Shown here piece after piece: positions 17,904 through 27,277 of a stretch of DNA of 64,000 nt. Under the pieces are notes generated by a model. The model ran no database searches, was not told where the DNA came from, and saw only the letters and a list, made by a program, of their open reading frames with translations. The DNA lies in the NCBI GenBank assembly GCA_015222055.1, contig JADFUR010000004.1, positions 53,551-117,550 on the forward strand, given 5' to 3'. Source of the stretch: Bacteroidota bacterium. GTDB taxonomy: Bacteria; Bacteroidota; Bacteroidia; Bacteroidales; B39-G9. The translations under genes and the position numbers were made by a program. Position 1 is the stretch's first letter. Each line of letters opens with the position of its first letter.

Positions 17904-18782
17904 ATGAAAATTGCTATATACGGAAGAGTATTAAATGAAAATTTTTACGATAGTTTTAATGAACTTTTACAAAAAATGAAAGCTCATAAAGTGGAAATAA
18001 TTATTTATGAGCCCCTGTACGATTCTGTTGTTAATAAATTACCATTTGAATTAAACATTAGTGGAGTATTTAATTCACATTATGATATTGATGATGTTGA
18101 TTTCATGTTCAGCATTGGTGGTGATGGTACTTTTTTAGAAACAAGTTCGCTGGTAAGAAATAAAAATATTCCTATAGTAGGAATCAACACAGGTAGACTG
18201 GGATTCTTATCTGATATTCCCAGCGATAAAATATCAGAAGCAATAGATAATTTTTTTGATAAAAATTTTACAATTGAAAAAAGAACCTTGTTACAATTAG
18301 ATACTGATAAAAAATTGTTTAGTGATTCTAAATATGCTTTAAACGATGTAACTATTCATAAAAAAGAGGCAACATCATTAATAACAATTCATGTTTACAT
18401 AAATAACGAGTATCTGAATTCTTATTGGGCAGATGGTTTAATTGTCTCAACACCAACAGGTTCTACTGCATATTCAATGAGTCTTGGTGGTCCAATTGTT
18501 GTTCCTAATTCGGAAAATTTTATAATCACACCAATTGCATCTCATAATCTTACAGTTAGACCTATTGTTATTAACGATAACAATGAGCTAAGAATTAAGG
18601 TTGAAGGGCGAAGTGAAAAATTTTCGGTTTCATTAGATTCTAAATCAATGCTTATCGATTCTACCGTAGAATTAACTATTAAGAAAGCACCATTTTCAGT
18701 AAATGTTTTAAAATTTAAAAATAATTCTTTTTTTACTACATTGCGAAATAAATTAATGTGGGGCATTGATAAAAGAAATTAA
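17904..18782 (+). CDS. nadK: NAD kinase
   Basis: 292 aa. The GGDGTFLE motif, GINTGRLGFLSDI, ALNDVTIHK (NAD site) and the GDG-like ADGLIVSTPTGSTAYSMSLGGPIV segment are diagnostic. It makes NADP from NAD with ATP or polyphosphate. Conserved position upstream of the DUF6089/UppS/BamA block. Confidence 0.95.
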   Translation: MKIAIYGRVLNENFYDSFNELLQKMKAHKVEIIIYEPLYDSVVNKLPFELNISGVFNSHYDIDDVDFMFSIGGDGTFLETSSLVRNKNIPIVGINTGRLGFLSDIPSDKISEAIDNFFDKNFTIEKRTLLQLDTDKKLFSDSKYALNDVTIHKKEATSLITIHVYINNEYLNSYWADGLIVSTPTGSTAYSMSLGGPIVVPNSENFIITPIASHNLTVRPIVINDNNELRIKVEGRSEKFSVSLDSKSMLIDSTVELTIKKAPFSVNVLKFKNNSFFTTLRNKLMWGIDKRN

Positions 18783-18903
18783 GCAATTCATACATAATTT
18801 AGATGTGTTTATTGAATTTTCTTTAAAAAACTAAACTGATTTTTGATTAAAAGGTAAATATTGTTATTTTTACGTTTACTTTTAAATTTTGAAAAAAAAT
18901 ATA

Positions 18904-19821
18904 ATGAAAACAAAATTCTTATTATTTATAATATTGCTTTTTTTAATTTCTAATGCAGTAAACGCACAACGACGAAATTGGAAAAGAACAAGATATGAAG
19001 TAATTGGAGGAATCGGTGTTGCTAATTTTATGGGTGAATTGGGTGGTTCTGGTAAAGTTGGACAAAATTATTATCATGATTTTCAATTTTCGCAATCACG
19101 TCCACTCTTTAATATTGGGATGCGGTATAAAATATTTGAACTTTTAGCAGCTAAAGTAGGCTTGTCTTTTGGTTATCTTCATGGTAACGATGAAACAACA
19201 AACAATATATTCCGACATGACAGAAATCTAAAATTTCGTTCCCCAATTATTGAATTAGCTTCTCAACTTGAGTTTTCAATTATTAAAGAGCCTGTAAGAC
19301 ATAGATATAGTCTTAGAAGATCAAGAAAACTCAGCTTAAAAAATTTACAAGTCAATACTTATCTTTTTGCAGGCGTTGCCGGTTTTTGGTTTAACCCACG
19401 CGGTAAAGATGATGGTCCTGGTGGAGATGGTAAGTGGCACTCTTTACAACCACTTGGTACTGAAGGTCAAGGATTAATTGAAACACGTCAGAAATACCAT
19501 CGTGTTCAAATGTCAATACCTTTAGGAATAGGTTTTAAATATGCAATTTCTAGAAAATTGAGTGTGGGCTTAGAATATGGTGGTCGTTTTACTTTTACCG
19601 ATTATATTGATGATGTTAGTACAACATACGTAGATAATGATTGGTTAGTTAATGAGCGTGGAGATTTGGCTGGTCGTCTTGCAAATCCGGGTTTAGGAGA
19701 GTTTGTTAATAGCCCTGGAGCTCAACGTGGTAATCCCAATAATAATGATTATTATATGTTTACCATTGTATCTCTTTCTTATAAACTGTATACAGGACGT
19801 AATGGTATGCCTAAATTTTAA
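18904..19821 (+). CDS. Outer-membrane barrel, DUF6089-like (copy 1 of 3)
   Basis: About 305 aa. Signal peptide (MKTKFLLFIILLFLISNAVNAQ) then a small beta-barrel with Gly/aromatic alternation: YEVIGGIGVANFMGELGG and a conserved SIPLGIGFKYAISRKLSVGLEYGGRFTFTDYIDDV. It is a paralogue of the next two genes. In Bacteroidetes such genes sit next to isoprenyl transferase and BamA; the role is unknown, with assembly or envelope homeostasis being a guess. I chose ATG 18904 because the TTG 15 bases earlier precedes the true signal peptide. Confidence 0.78.
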   Translation: MKTKFLLFIILLFLISNAVNAQRRNWKRTRYEVIGGIGVANFMGELGGSGKVGQNYYHDFQFSQSRPLFNIGMRYKIFELLAAKVGLSFGYLHGNDETTNNIFRHDRNLKFRSPIIELASQLEFSIIKEPVRHRYSLRRSRKLSLKNLQVNTYLFAGVAGFWFNPRGKDDGPGGDGKWHSLQPLGTEGQGLIETRQKYHRVQMSIPLGIGFKYAISRKLSVGLEYGGRFTFTDYIDDVSTTYVDNDWLVNERGDLAGRLANPGLGEFVNSPGAQRGNPNNNDYYMFTIVSLSYKLYTGRNGMPKF

Positions 19822-19878
19822 TTTTTTTTAAAATTATTTATTCGTATTATTGTATATATTAAAGTTGCATAACACATT

Positions 19879-20802
19879 ATGAAAAAACATTTTTTTTTAT
19901 ATATTTTATTTTTTTTGATACTTTTACCTTCTCTTTCCTTTGCTCAGCGTTGGAAGAAAAAACCTTATGAATTAGTATATGGACTGGGTTTTACGAATTT
20001 TAACGGTGATGTTGGTTCACCCGAAAATAAAGGAATAGGTAAATATTATTGGTTCCACTTAGCATCAACACGTCCTGTGTTTTTTGTTGGAGGAAGATAT
20101 TATTTTCTCGACAGATTAAGCGTTAGATTAAATTTTATGTATGGTATTATAGTTGCTGACGACCATGAGAATGGAGCTGCTTGGACTGGAAGAAATCTTA
20201 ATTTTAAGTCAAGTATTATTGAGGCTTCTTCTCAAATTGAATTTTCAATTGTTAAAGAAAAACGCAAAAGAAATATATTTTATAATATTCGTGGCTCTCG
20301 AAGCATATTGAGTAATATAAATATTCCCACGTATCTTTTTGTTGGTGTAGGAGGTTTCTATTTTAATCCAAAAGGGAAATATAAGGGCGAGTGGTATCAT
20401 TTACAACCTTTTGGTACTGAAGGACAAGGGTTGCCCGGAGGAGATAAAAAGTATAATCGAATTGCATTAACTATCCCTTTTGGAATAGGATTTAAATATA
20501 AAATAGCTGATTATACTTATCTGGGTTTTGAAGCAGGCTATCGTTTTACATTTACTGATTATATTGATGATGTTGGTGGAAAATATTATGATACGCAAGA
20601 AATTTTAAACGCTTATGGTGAAGAAGCTGCCGCTTTATCCTTTAGATCTCATACCTTAGATAATATTAAGCCAGGTTATACATCGGGTGGAAGTACTAAA
20701 GGTGGAGAGTTTATTGATACTTATCAATTTTTCTTGTTCAATATTTCGCGTAAACTTAAAACAGGAAGAAGAGGATTGCCAAAATTTACACCAGCATTTT
20801 AA
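19879..20802 (+). CDS. Outer-membrane barrel, DUF6089-like (copy 2 of 3)
   Basis: 307 aa. Signal peptide ending SLSFAQ, then a barrel closely parallel to the previous protein: YELVYGLGFTNFNGDVGS, LQPFGTEGQGLPGGDKKYNRIALTIPFGIGFKYKIAD and AGYRFTFTDYIDDVGG. The shared signature GTEGQG and TFTDYIDDV shows tandem duplication. A 57-base gap separates it from copy 1. Confidence 0.78.
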   Translation: MKKHFFLYILFFLILLPSLSFAQRWKKKPYELVYGLGFTNFNGDVGSPENKGIGKYYWFHLASTRPVFFVGGRYYFLDRLSVRLNFMYGIIVADDHENGAAWTGRNLNFKSSIIEASSQIEFSIVKEKRKRNIFYNIRGSRSILSNINIPTYLFVGVGGFYFNPKGKYKGEWYHLQPFGTEGQGLPGGDKKYNRIALTIPFGIGFKYKIADYTYLGFEAGYRFTFTDYIDDVGGKYYDTQEILNAYGEEAAALSFRSHTLDNIKPGYTSGGSTKGGEFIDTYQFFLFNISRKLKTGRRGLPKFTPAF

Positions 20803-20959
20803 TTTTTATTAATATTAATATACATTTGTCGGTAAAATAATTCTAATTATATTATCGTTTAATAGAAGTATTGTTTTAAATTAATTATAATTTTTTTGTT
20901 TTTTGATTTGTCAAAATTTATGACTTAAGTTAAAAAATAGTTTAGATATTCATTTGAAA

Positions 20960-21685
20960 ATGAAAGTTTTTATGAAGAAATTTAATATATTATTTATTTT
21001 ATTATTTATTTATACTTTTTCTCAGGCACAAAAGAATTCATTTTTCGAATCACAAGTAAATGCAATTTCTCAATTCCAAAAAAATACTGTTGTAGGAGTT
21101 TTTTTTGGTGGAGCTTATTATTTAGGTGAAATTAATTTATCAAAACAATTTTATAAAACACAATTGGCTTATGGAGGATTTTATCGTTATGATATAGATA
21201 AACGCTATTCTTTACGATTAAATATTTTTTATATGAATTTAGCAGGCGATGATAACGATTTTGACAGTAAATACCAAAAAGACAGAAACCAAAGCTTTAA
21301 AACAAATATTTTTGATATAACTCTTCTGACGGAATTTAATTTTTTACCTTATGAGCAAACTAATAGAAAAAAGAATAATTATACTCCATATGTTACAGCT
21401 GGAGTTACTTATTATTTGAAAGATTTTGGTTTCGGTAGTATTTTTGATAACCTTGCTATTCCTTTTGGGTTTGGTTTTAAATATAATATTAACAAACAAA
21501 TTGCATTAGGGACTGAATGGAATTTTAGAAAAACTTTCCGTGATGATATTGACTTTGAATATCTAGAACCAAGTGTCGCACAAAAACAATTGGGATACGA
21601 ACATGATAAAGATTGGTATTCATTTGCTGGAATTTTTTTAACATATAAATTCAAAACATATACAAGTTGTCCTGCTTTTAATTAA
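20960..21685 (+). CDS. Outer-membrane barrel, DUF6089 family (copy 3 of 3)
   Basis: About 241 aa. Signal peptide ending FSQAQ, then a barrel with VVGVFFGGAYYLGEINLSKQFYKTQLAYGGFYRYDIDKRYSLRLN, which is the core DUF6089 pattern, and LAIPFGFGFKYNINKQIALGTEWNFRKTFRDDID. It is shorter and more divergent than copies 1 and 2. Starts at 20960 and 20972 are both plausible; either gives a signal peptide. It lies 25 bases before uppS. Confidence 0.78.
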   Translation: MKVFMKKFNILFILLFIYTFSQAQKNSFFESQVNAISQFQKNTVVGVFFGGAYYLGEINLSKQFYKTQLAYGGFYRYDIDKRYSLRLNIFYMNLAGDDNDFDSKYQKDRNQSFKTNIFDITLLTEFNFLPYEQTNRKKNNYTPYVTAGVTYYLKDFGFGSIFDNLAIPFGFGFKYNINKQIALGTEWNFRKTFRDDIDFEYLEPSVAQKQLGYEHDKDWYSFAGIFLTYKFKTYTSCPAFN

Positions 21686-21710
21686 ATTTGCCCCAAGAAA
21701 AAAATAATCT

Positions 21711-22451
21711 ATGTCTTTTAAAGAAAAACTCATTAAAGAAAAGCTCCCAAAACATGTTGCTGTTATTATGGATGGTAATGGCAGATGGGCTAAAAAAAGA
21801 GGAAAGGCACGCATCTTTGGACACAAAAAAGGAGTCGAAACTGTTCATAAAATTGTTGAAGCTGCCGGAGAAATTGGAATCGAATACCTAACACTTTATG
21901 CCTTTTCTACTGAAAATTGGAACAGACCTAAAGATGAAGTTGATTCTTTAATGATGTTATTAGTCTCTACAATAAAATCAGAATTTAATACACTAATTAA
22001 AAATAATGTTCGTTTATTAACAATAGGAAATTTAGATGACGTTCCTAAAAAAGTAAATAAAAAGATTATAGAAACTGTTGAAAAGACAAAAAATAATACA
22101 GGTTTAAAACTTATTATTGCTTTAAGTTACAGTTCTCGTTGGGAAATAGTTAATGCAGTTAAGAATATTGGATATCAAATTCAACAAAATAATATTATGA
22201 TAGAAGATATTAATAATGAATTGTTTAATAAGTTTTTAACTACTTCTCAAATTCCTGATCCTGAATTGTTAATTAGAACAAGTGGGGAGTATCGCTTAAG
22301 TAATTTTTTATTATGGCAAATTGCATACTCTGAATTATATTTTACCAAAAAGTTGTGGCCCGAGTTTGAGAAAGAAGATTTCTATGAAGCTATAAATAAT
22401 TTCCAAAATCGTGAACGACGGTTTGGAAAAACAAGTGAACAAATTCATTAA
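21711..22451 (+). CDS. uppS: Isoprenyl transferase (undecaprenyl diphosphate synthase)
   Basis: 246 aa cis-prenyltransferase. Catalytic Asp in VAVIMDGNGRWAKKRG, followed by HKKGVETVHKIVE, LYAFSTENWNRPKDEV, LSYSSRWEI and the C-terminal ELLIRTSGEYRLSNFLLWQIAYSELYF with the pyrophosphate-binding Arg. It makes the C55 lipid carrier for peptidoglycan and surface glycans. It lies 18 bases before bamA, so the two are probably one transcript. Confidence 0.96.
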   Translation: MSFKEKLIKEKLPKHVAVIMDGNGRWAKKRGKARIFGHKKGVETVHKIVEAAGEIGIEYLTLYAFSTENWNRPKDEVDSLMMLLVSTIKSEFNTLIKNNVRLLTIGNLDDVPKKVNKKIIETVEKTKNNTGLKLIIALSYSSRWEIVNAVKNIGYQIQQNNIMIEDINNELFNKFLTTSQIPDPELLIRTSGEYRLSNFLLWQIAYSELYFTKKLWPEFEKEDFYEAINNFQNRERRFGKTSEQIH

Positions 22452-22469
22452 TTTTTTAAAATATTTAGA

Positions 22470-24950
22470 ATGCCTAAAAAAAGTATTTTTGTTATTGTAC
22501 TGTTAACCCTAACTTTAAATTTATTTTCACAAGAAGCAATAAATTCAAAATTATCTTCAATTGATTATGCAAATCCAATAAAATATGAATTAGGTGGAAT
22601 AACTATTTCTGGAGTTAAGTACTTAGATCACAATGCTCTAATCCATTTATCAGGATTGAAAATTGGAGAAGTTCTCGCTGTCCCTGGTGATAAAACAACA
22701 GGAGCAATAAAAAAACTTTGGAAACAAGGATTGTTTTCTGATATTAAAATTTCAGTTACAAAAATTATTGCCGATAAAATTTTTCTTGACATATATTTAA
22801 AAGAAAGACCAAGATTGTCAAAATTTTCATTTGCCGGTGTAAAAAAAGGCGAAGCAAGCGACTTGAGAGATGAAATTAAACTTATTAGAGGTAGTCAAGT
22901 AACCGATAATGTTATTAATAATGCTATTAATTCAATTAAGAAATTTTATATCAATAAAGGATTCTTAAATATACAAGTTGATATTTCGCAAAAAGAAGAT
23001 ACTTTAATGGGTAATAGCGTTATTTTGAAAATTAATGTTGATAAAAAAAATAAAGTAAAGATTCATAACATTACGTTTGATGGAAATAATGTTTTGCCAA
23101 GCATCAAAATTAAACGTGCAATGAAGGAAACAAAAGTAAAAAAATGGTATCGCTTATTCAAGGTGTCAAAATTTATCAGCTCTAATTATGAAGAGGATAA
23201 AAATAAGATTATTGCAAAATATAATGAAAAAGGATACCGAGATGCTAAAATTATTACTGATACTGTTTATCCTTATGATGATAAAACTATTCAAGTAAAA
23301 ATTAAAATAGAAGAAGGAGAGAAATATTATTTTAGAAATATTTCTTGGATTGGAAACACAAAGTATAATAGTGAATTTTTAGACAGGGTTTTGGGTATCA
23401 AATATGGAGATATATATGACGAATCTGTATTAAACAAGAAACTTTTTGTCGAAGATAACGCTGTTAGCTCATTATATTTAGACAATGGATATTTGTTTTT
23501 TCAAGTTACTCCTGTAGAAGTAATGGTTGAGAACGATTCTATTGATCTTGAATTAAGAATTTTTGAAGGCAAGCAAGCCCGAATAAATAAAGTAATAGTT
23601 ACAGGAAATACACGAACTCGTGATCATGTTGTTAGAAGAGAAATAAGAACAAAACCAGGACAATTATTTAGTCGGGCTGATATTATCAGAACAAACAGAG
23701 AATTGGCAACGCTTGGCTATTTCGATCCCGAAAAATTAGATGTAAGACCAGTACCTAATCCAGCAAACGGAACAGTTGATATAGAATATGTTGTTGAAGA
23801 AAAGGCATCTGACCAAATTGAACTCTCAGGAGGTTGGGGAGGTGGTATGGTTATAGGTACCTTAGGATTAACATTTAATAATTTTTCGGCAAGGAATATA
23901 TTTAATGCAAAAGCCTATCGACCATTGCCTTCGGGAGACGGACAACAATTATCTATTCGTGCTCAAACCAACGGAACATTTTATCAAGCATATAGCATGT
24001 CTTTTGTTGAGCCATGGTTAGGAGGCAAGAAACCTAATTCATTATCTGTTTCAATTTATCATACAATTAGAACATTAGGCAATTATTTATATCAAACAGA
24101 CCAACGTATGAAAGTTTCGGGTCTTTCCCTAGGACTTGGTAGAAGACTTAAATGGCCAGACGATTTTTTCGTATTGTCTAATAGTCTTTCTTATCAACGC
24201 TACGATTTGCATAACTACGATTATTATATTTTTTCTAACGGAACTTCTAATAATATTAGCTTAAGCACAAGTTTTTCGAGAAATTCTGTTGACCAACCAA
24301 TTTATCCTCGTAAAGGTTCTTTATTTTCTTTTTCACTACAATTAACACCACCATATTCATTATTTAGTGATAAAGATTATTCAAACTTAAGTACAGGCGA
24401 AAAATATAACTGGATTGAGTATCATAAATGGAAATTTAAGTCAGCATGGTACACAACTTTAGTTGAGAAATTAGTATTATATACAAATGCTGAAATTGGA
24501 TATTTGGGCTATTATAATAAAACTATTGGACCATCTCCTTTTGAGAGTTTTCAAGTTGGTGGTGATGGCTTGTCAGGATATAATATGTATGGAACCGAAA
24601 CAATAGCTTTAAGAGGTTACGACAATGGTGCTAGAAATAAAGGCTCTCTAACTCCTATTAATGGAGCGAATCTTTATACAAAATATGTAGCAGAAATTAG
24701 ATACCCTGTTTCGTTAGCTGCATCAGCAACTATATATGTTTTAGCTTTCGCTGAAGCAGGTAATGCTTGGTACGATATTAAACAATATAATCCTTTTAAA
24801 GTGAAACGTTCGGCTGGTGTTGGTGTTAAATTCTTTTTACCAATGCTTGGGATGTTAGGTCTTGATTGGGGATACGGTTTTGATGAAATTCCCGGCCAAC
24901 CAGATGCTAATAAAGGACAATTTGCATTTTCAATTGGGCAAAGGTTTTAA
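22470..24950 (+). CDS. bamA: Outer-membrane assembly factor BamA
   Basis: 826 aa. Signal peptide ending LFSQ, a POTRA array over about residues 35-435 (for example ELGGITISGVKYLDHNALIHLSGLKIGEVL and RINKVIVTGNTRTRDHVVRREIRTKPGQLF), then the Omp85 barrel. Barrel landmarks are YVVEEKASDQIELSGGWGGGMVIGTLGLTFNNFSARNIF, SFSRNSVDQPIYPRKGS and the C-terminal GVGVKFFLPMLGMLGLDWGYGFD ending with an aromatic residue. It is the essential beta-barrel insertase; the two downstream OmpH-like genes encode likely periplasmic chaperones. Confidence 0.95.
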   Translation: MPKKSIFVIVLLTLTLNLFSQEAINSKLSSIDYANPIKYELGGITISGVKYLDHNALIHLSGLKIGEVLAVPGDKTTGAIKKLWKQGLFSDIKISVTKIIADKIFLDIYLKERPRLSKFSFAGVKKGEASDLRDEIKLIRGSQVTDNVINNAINSIKKFYINKGFLNIQVDISQKEDTLMGNSVILKINVDKKNKVKIHNITFDGNNVLPSIKIKRAMKETKVKKWYRLFKVSKFISSNYEEDKNKIIAKYNEKGYRDAKIITDTVYPYDDKTIQVKIKIEEGEKYYFRNISWIGNTKYNSEFLDRVLGIKYGDIYDESVLNKKLFVEDNAVSSLYLDNGYLFFQVTPVEVMVENDSIDLELRIFEGKQARINKVIVTGNTRTRDHVVRREIRTKPGQLFSRADIIRTNRELATLGYFDPEKLDVRPVPNPANGTVDIEYVVEEKASDQIELSGGWGGGMVIGTLGLTFNNFSARNIFNAKAYRPLPSGDGQQLSIRAQTNGTFYQAYSMSFVEPWLGGKKPNSLSVSIYHTIRTLGNYLYQTDQRMKVSGLSLGLGRRLKWPDDFFVLSNSLSYQRYDLHNYDYYIFSNGTSNNISLSTSFSRNSVDQPIYPRKGSLFSFSLQLTPPYSLFSDKDYSNLSTGEKYNWIEYHKWKFKSAWYTTLVEKLVLYTNAEIGYLGYYNKTIGPSPFESFQVGGDGLSGYNMYGTETIALRGYDNGARNKGSLTPINGANLYTKYVAEIRYPVSLAASATIYVLAFAEAGNAWYDIKQYNPFKVKRSAGVGVKFFLPMLGMLGLDWGYGFDEIPGQPDANKGQFAFSIGQRF

Positions 24951-25022
24951 AGCTTAAAATGGAAAATAAATTAAAATAAATTATAATAAATAAACATATA
25001 CCGAATACAAAAATAAAAAAAA

Positions 25023-25538
25023 ATGAAAAAAATAATTTTTTTAATTAGTATTCTTTTATTCTCTGTCAGTTTTTCTTTTTCGCAGAAATATGCTTATGTT
25101 AACACTAATTATATTTTAAGCAATATTCCAAATTATGAATCTGCTCAAGAGCAATTAAATCTTATTTCAACCGAATGGCAAAAGGAGGTAGAAGATTTTT
25201 ATAATGAAATTGATATGATGAATAAGGAATATCAAGCTGAAGAGGTATTGTTAACCGACGATATGAAATCTAATCGCCAAAAACAAATACAAGAAAAAGA
25301 AAAAAAGGTTAGAGCCTTGCAAAATAAACGTTTTGGTCAAAACGGAGACTTGTTTAAAAAGAGACAAGAACTTATTAAACCCATTCAAGACGATGTTTTT
25401 AATGCTATTAAAGAACTTGCTGTAGAAAGTAATTACGCCGTAATATTTGATAGTGCAGGAAGTTTAAGCATGCTGTATACAGATCCAAAATATGACAAAA
25501 GCGATGAAGTATTAAAAAAGCTTGGATTTGGAAATTAA
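25023..25538 (+). CDS. OmpH/Skp-family periplasmic chaperone (first copy)
   Basis: 171 aa. Signal peptide, then KYAYVNTNYILSNIPNYESAQEQLN, the Skp/OmpH opening, and a long charged coiled-coil arm (about residues 45-120). The C-terminal strand segment AVIFDSAGSLSMLYTDPKYDKSDEVLKKLG closes the body domain. Expected to hold unfolded outer-membrane proteins for BamA. Confidence 0.9.
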   Translation: MKKIIFLISILLFSVSFSFSQKYAYVNTNYILSNIPNYESAQEQLNLISTEWQKEVEDFYNEIDMMNKEYQAEEVLLTDDMKSNRQKQIQEKEKKVRALQNKRFGQNGDLFKKRQELIKPIQDDVFNAIKELAVESNYAVIFDSAGSLSMLYTDPKYDKSDEVLKKLGFGN

Positions 25539-25695
25539 TTTTTATATTTGTAAATAATTTAAAACTCACATAAATAATTAAGTTTAATTTTAAGGAGGAT
25601 GTTTTATTTTCTAAATTGGAAAAAAAATTGTCGTTAAATATTTTATAGACAAGATGTGAGTTGCATCTATCCTTAGAAACAACAAAAATCAAATA

Positions 25696-26208
25696 ATGAA
25701 AAAGTTAAGTGTATTAATTTTAATTACAGTTTTATTTTTTAGTTCAAATACTTTTGCACAAAATTTTAAATTTGGACATATTGATGCTTCTCAGTTGATT
25801 CAAGCAATGCCTGATAGAGAAAAAGCAAAAACAGAATTACAAACATATGCAAAGCAACTGGAAGACCAATTAGGAGAAATGCAAAGAGAAATGCAAGCTA
25901 AACAACAAGATTATGTTGAACAAAAAGATACTATTAGTGATTTGATTAGACAAACAAAAGAAGAAGAGTTACAAAGTTTGTATCAAAGAGTTCAAACATT
26001 TCAACAAACAGCTCAACAAGATTTGCAAAAAAAGGAAAGTGATTTGATGCAGCCAATAATTGAAAAAGCACGTACTGCAATTAAAGATGTTGCTACTGAA
26101 AATAAGTTTACTTATATTTTCGATACAAGTGCCGGAGTACTTCTTTACTGGTCTCCAGATAGTCAGGATGTTATGCCTTTAGTAAAAAAGAAATTAGCAA
26201 TACAGTAA
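25696..26208 (+). CDS. OmpH/Skp-family periplasmic chaperone (second copy)
   Basis: 170 aa, a paralogue of the gene just upstream. Signal peptide ending TFAQ, then KFGHIDASQLIQAMPDREKAKTELQ, a Gln/Glu/Lys-rich coiled coil, and the C-terminal YIFDTSAGVLLYWSPDSQDVMPLVKKKL. The pair after bamA is the normal Bacteroidetes arrangement. A strong terminator ends the transcript 10 bases after the stop. Confidence 0.9.
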   Translation: MKKLSVLILITVLFFSSNTFAQNFKFGHIDASQLIQAMPDREKAKTELQTYAKQLEDQLGEMQREMQAKQQDYVEQKDTISDLIRQTKEEELQSLYQRVQTFQQTAQQDLQKKESDLMQPIIEKARTAIKDVATENKFTYIFDTSAGVLLYWSPDSQDVMPLVKKKLAIQ

Positions 26209-26218
26209 TAATTGTTTA

Positions 26219-26254
26219 AAAGACCATCTTTTTAAGATGGTCTTTATTTTTTAT
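26219..26254 (+). terminator. Intrinsic terminator after the OmpH pair
   Basis: AAAGACCATCTT (26219-26230) and AAGATGGTCTTT (26234-26245) form a perfect 12-bp stem with a TTT loop, then a T-rich tail. It also shows that upstream in-frame start codons for murI inside the hairpin are unlikely. Confidence 0.9.
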
Positions 26255-26269
26255 GTTTATTCATTATTT

Positions 26270-27076
26270 ATGAATATGACAGATACAAGACCTATTGGAA
26301 TATTTGATTCCGGAGTTGGAGGATTAAGTGTTTGGAAAGAATTAATAAATATTTTACCAAACGAGTCAATAGTTTACTATGCAGACAGCAAGAATTGTCC
26401 CTATGGCTCAAAATCGGATAAAGAAATTATTAATCTTTCAAAAAAAAATGTAGAATTTTTACTGTCAAAAAATTGCAAAATTATAGTTGTTGCCTGCAAT
26501 ACTGCAACAGCTGCGTCTATTGATATACTCAGAGAAAAATATAACATTCCTTTTATAGGAATGGAGCCAGCTGTGAAGCCCGCAGCAATAAATACAAAAA
26601 CCGGTCATATTGGAATTTTAGCTACTAAGGGAACTTTTAATGGAAGACTATTTAAAGAGACAAGTAGTAGGTATGCTAATAATATTGAAATGAATATTCA
26701 AATTGGAGTAGGACTTGTTGAGTTAGTTGAAAAATTTAAACAAGATACAAAAGAAGCAGAAGATTTATTAGTCCAATATATTAAACCAATGGTTAATGAC
26801 CATGTTGATCAAATTGTTTTGGGTTGCACACATTACCCTTTTTTTTATAAAAGGATTAAAAAAATTGTTGGAAATTCAGCAACAATTATCAATCCCTCGA
26901 TTGCTGTGGCAGAACAAACCCAAAAACAACTTGTTAATTATCAATTAATGAAGAAGTCTGATAGCTCCGTTTTTTATGACTTCTATACAACAGGGGAGCT
27001 TGAAACCTTAAAAAAAATAGTTTCGGAATTATCAAAAAATAAACACAAAACTATTTTTTACCAAAATTTATTGTAA
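26270..27076 (+). CDS. murI: Glutamate racemase
   Basis: About 268 aa. The two catalytic Cys lie in VVACNTATAAS and LGCTHYPFF, and the N-terminal IGIFDSGVGGLSV and YYADSKNCPYGSKS motifs are standard. It supplies D-glutamate for peptidoglycan. I chose ATG 26270 (an alternative Met follows two codons later); a longer frame would start within the terminator hairpin just upstream. Confidence 0.95.
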   Translation: MNMTDTRPIGIFDSGVGGLSVWKELINILPNESIVYYADSKNCPYGSKSDKEIINLSKKNVEFLLSKNCKIIVVACNTATAASIDILREKYNIPFIGMEPAVKPAAINTKTGHIGILATKGTFNGRLFKETSSRYANNIEMNIQIGVGLVELVEKFKQDTKEAEDLLVQYIKPMVNDHVDQIVLGCTHYPFFYKRIKKIVGNSATIINPSIAVAEQTQKQLVNYQLMKKSDSSVFYDFYTTGELETLKKIVSELSKNKHKTIFYQNLL

Positions 27077-27174
27077 ATAAAAAATTGTAATAAATTATTA
27101 AATTTAATTTATGCAAGAGTTTTAAAAGTGGAAGTTTTATTCTTTTTAACATATAAAAAAAGTAGGAGTTTTTA

Positions 27175-27204
27175 TTTGACATACAACAAAATCAATTACT
27201 TTTA
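27175..27204 (+). promoter_or_regulatory. Promoter of the korAB operon
   Basis: TTTG at 27175-27178, an 18-nt spacer, then TACTTTTA at 27197-27204, close to the Bacteroidetes consensus TTTG-N19-21-TAnnTTTG. The leader would be about 65 bases. No other feature was seen in the 201-base gap. Confidence 0.5.
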
Positions 27205-27277
27205 CAGAAAAATTAGAACAGCTTATATAGTAATTTTTTTATAAATAATTTAAGTATTAAATCAATTAAAAAGAGAT

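Noticed and set aside
26237..26269. Earlier start for murI
   Set aside because: It begins inside a strong terminator hairpin of the preceding gene; the racemase motifs start soon after ATG 26270.
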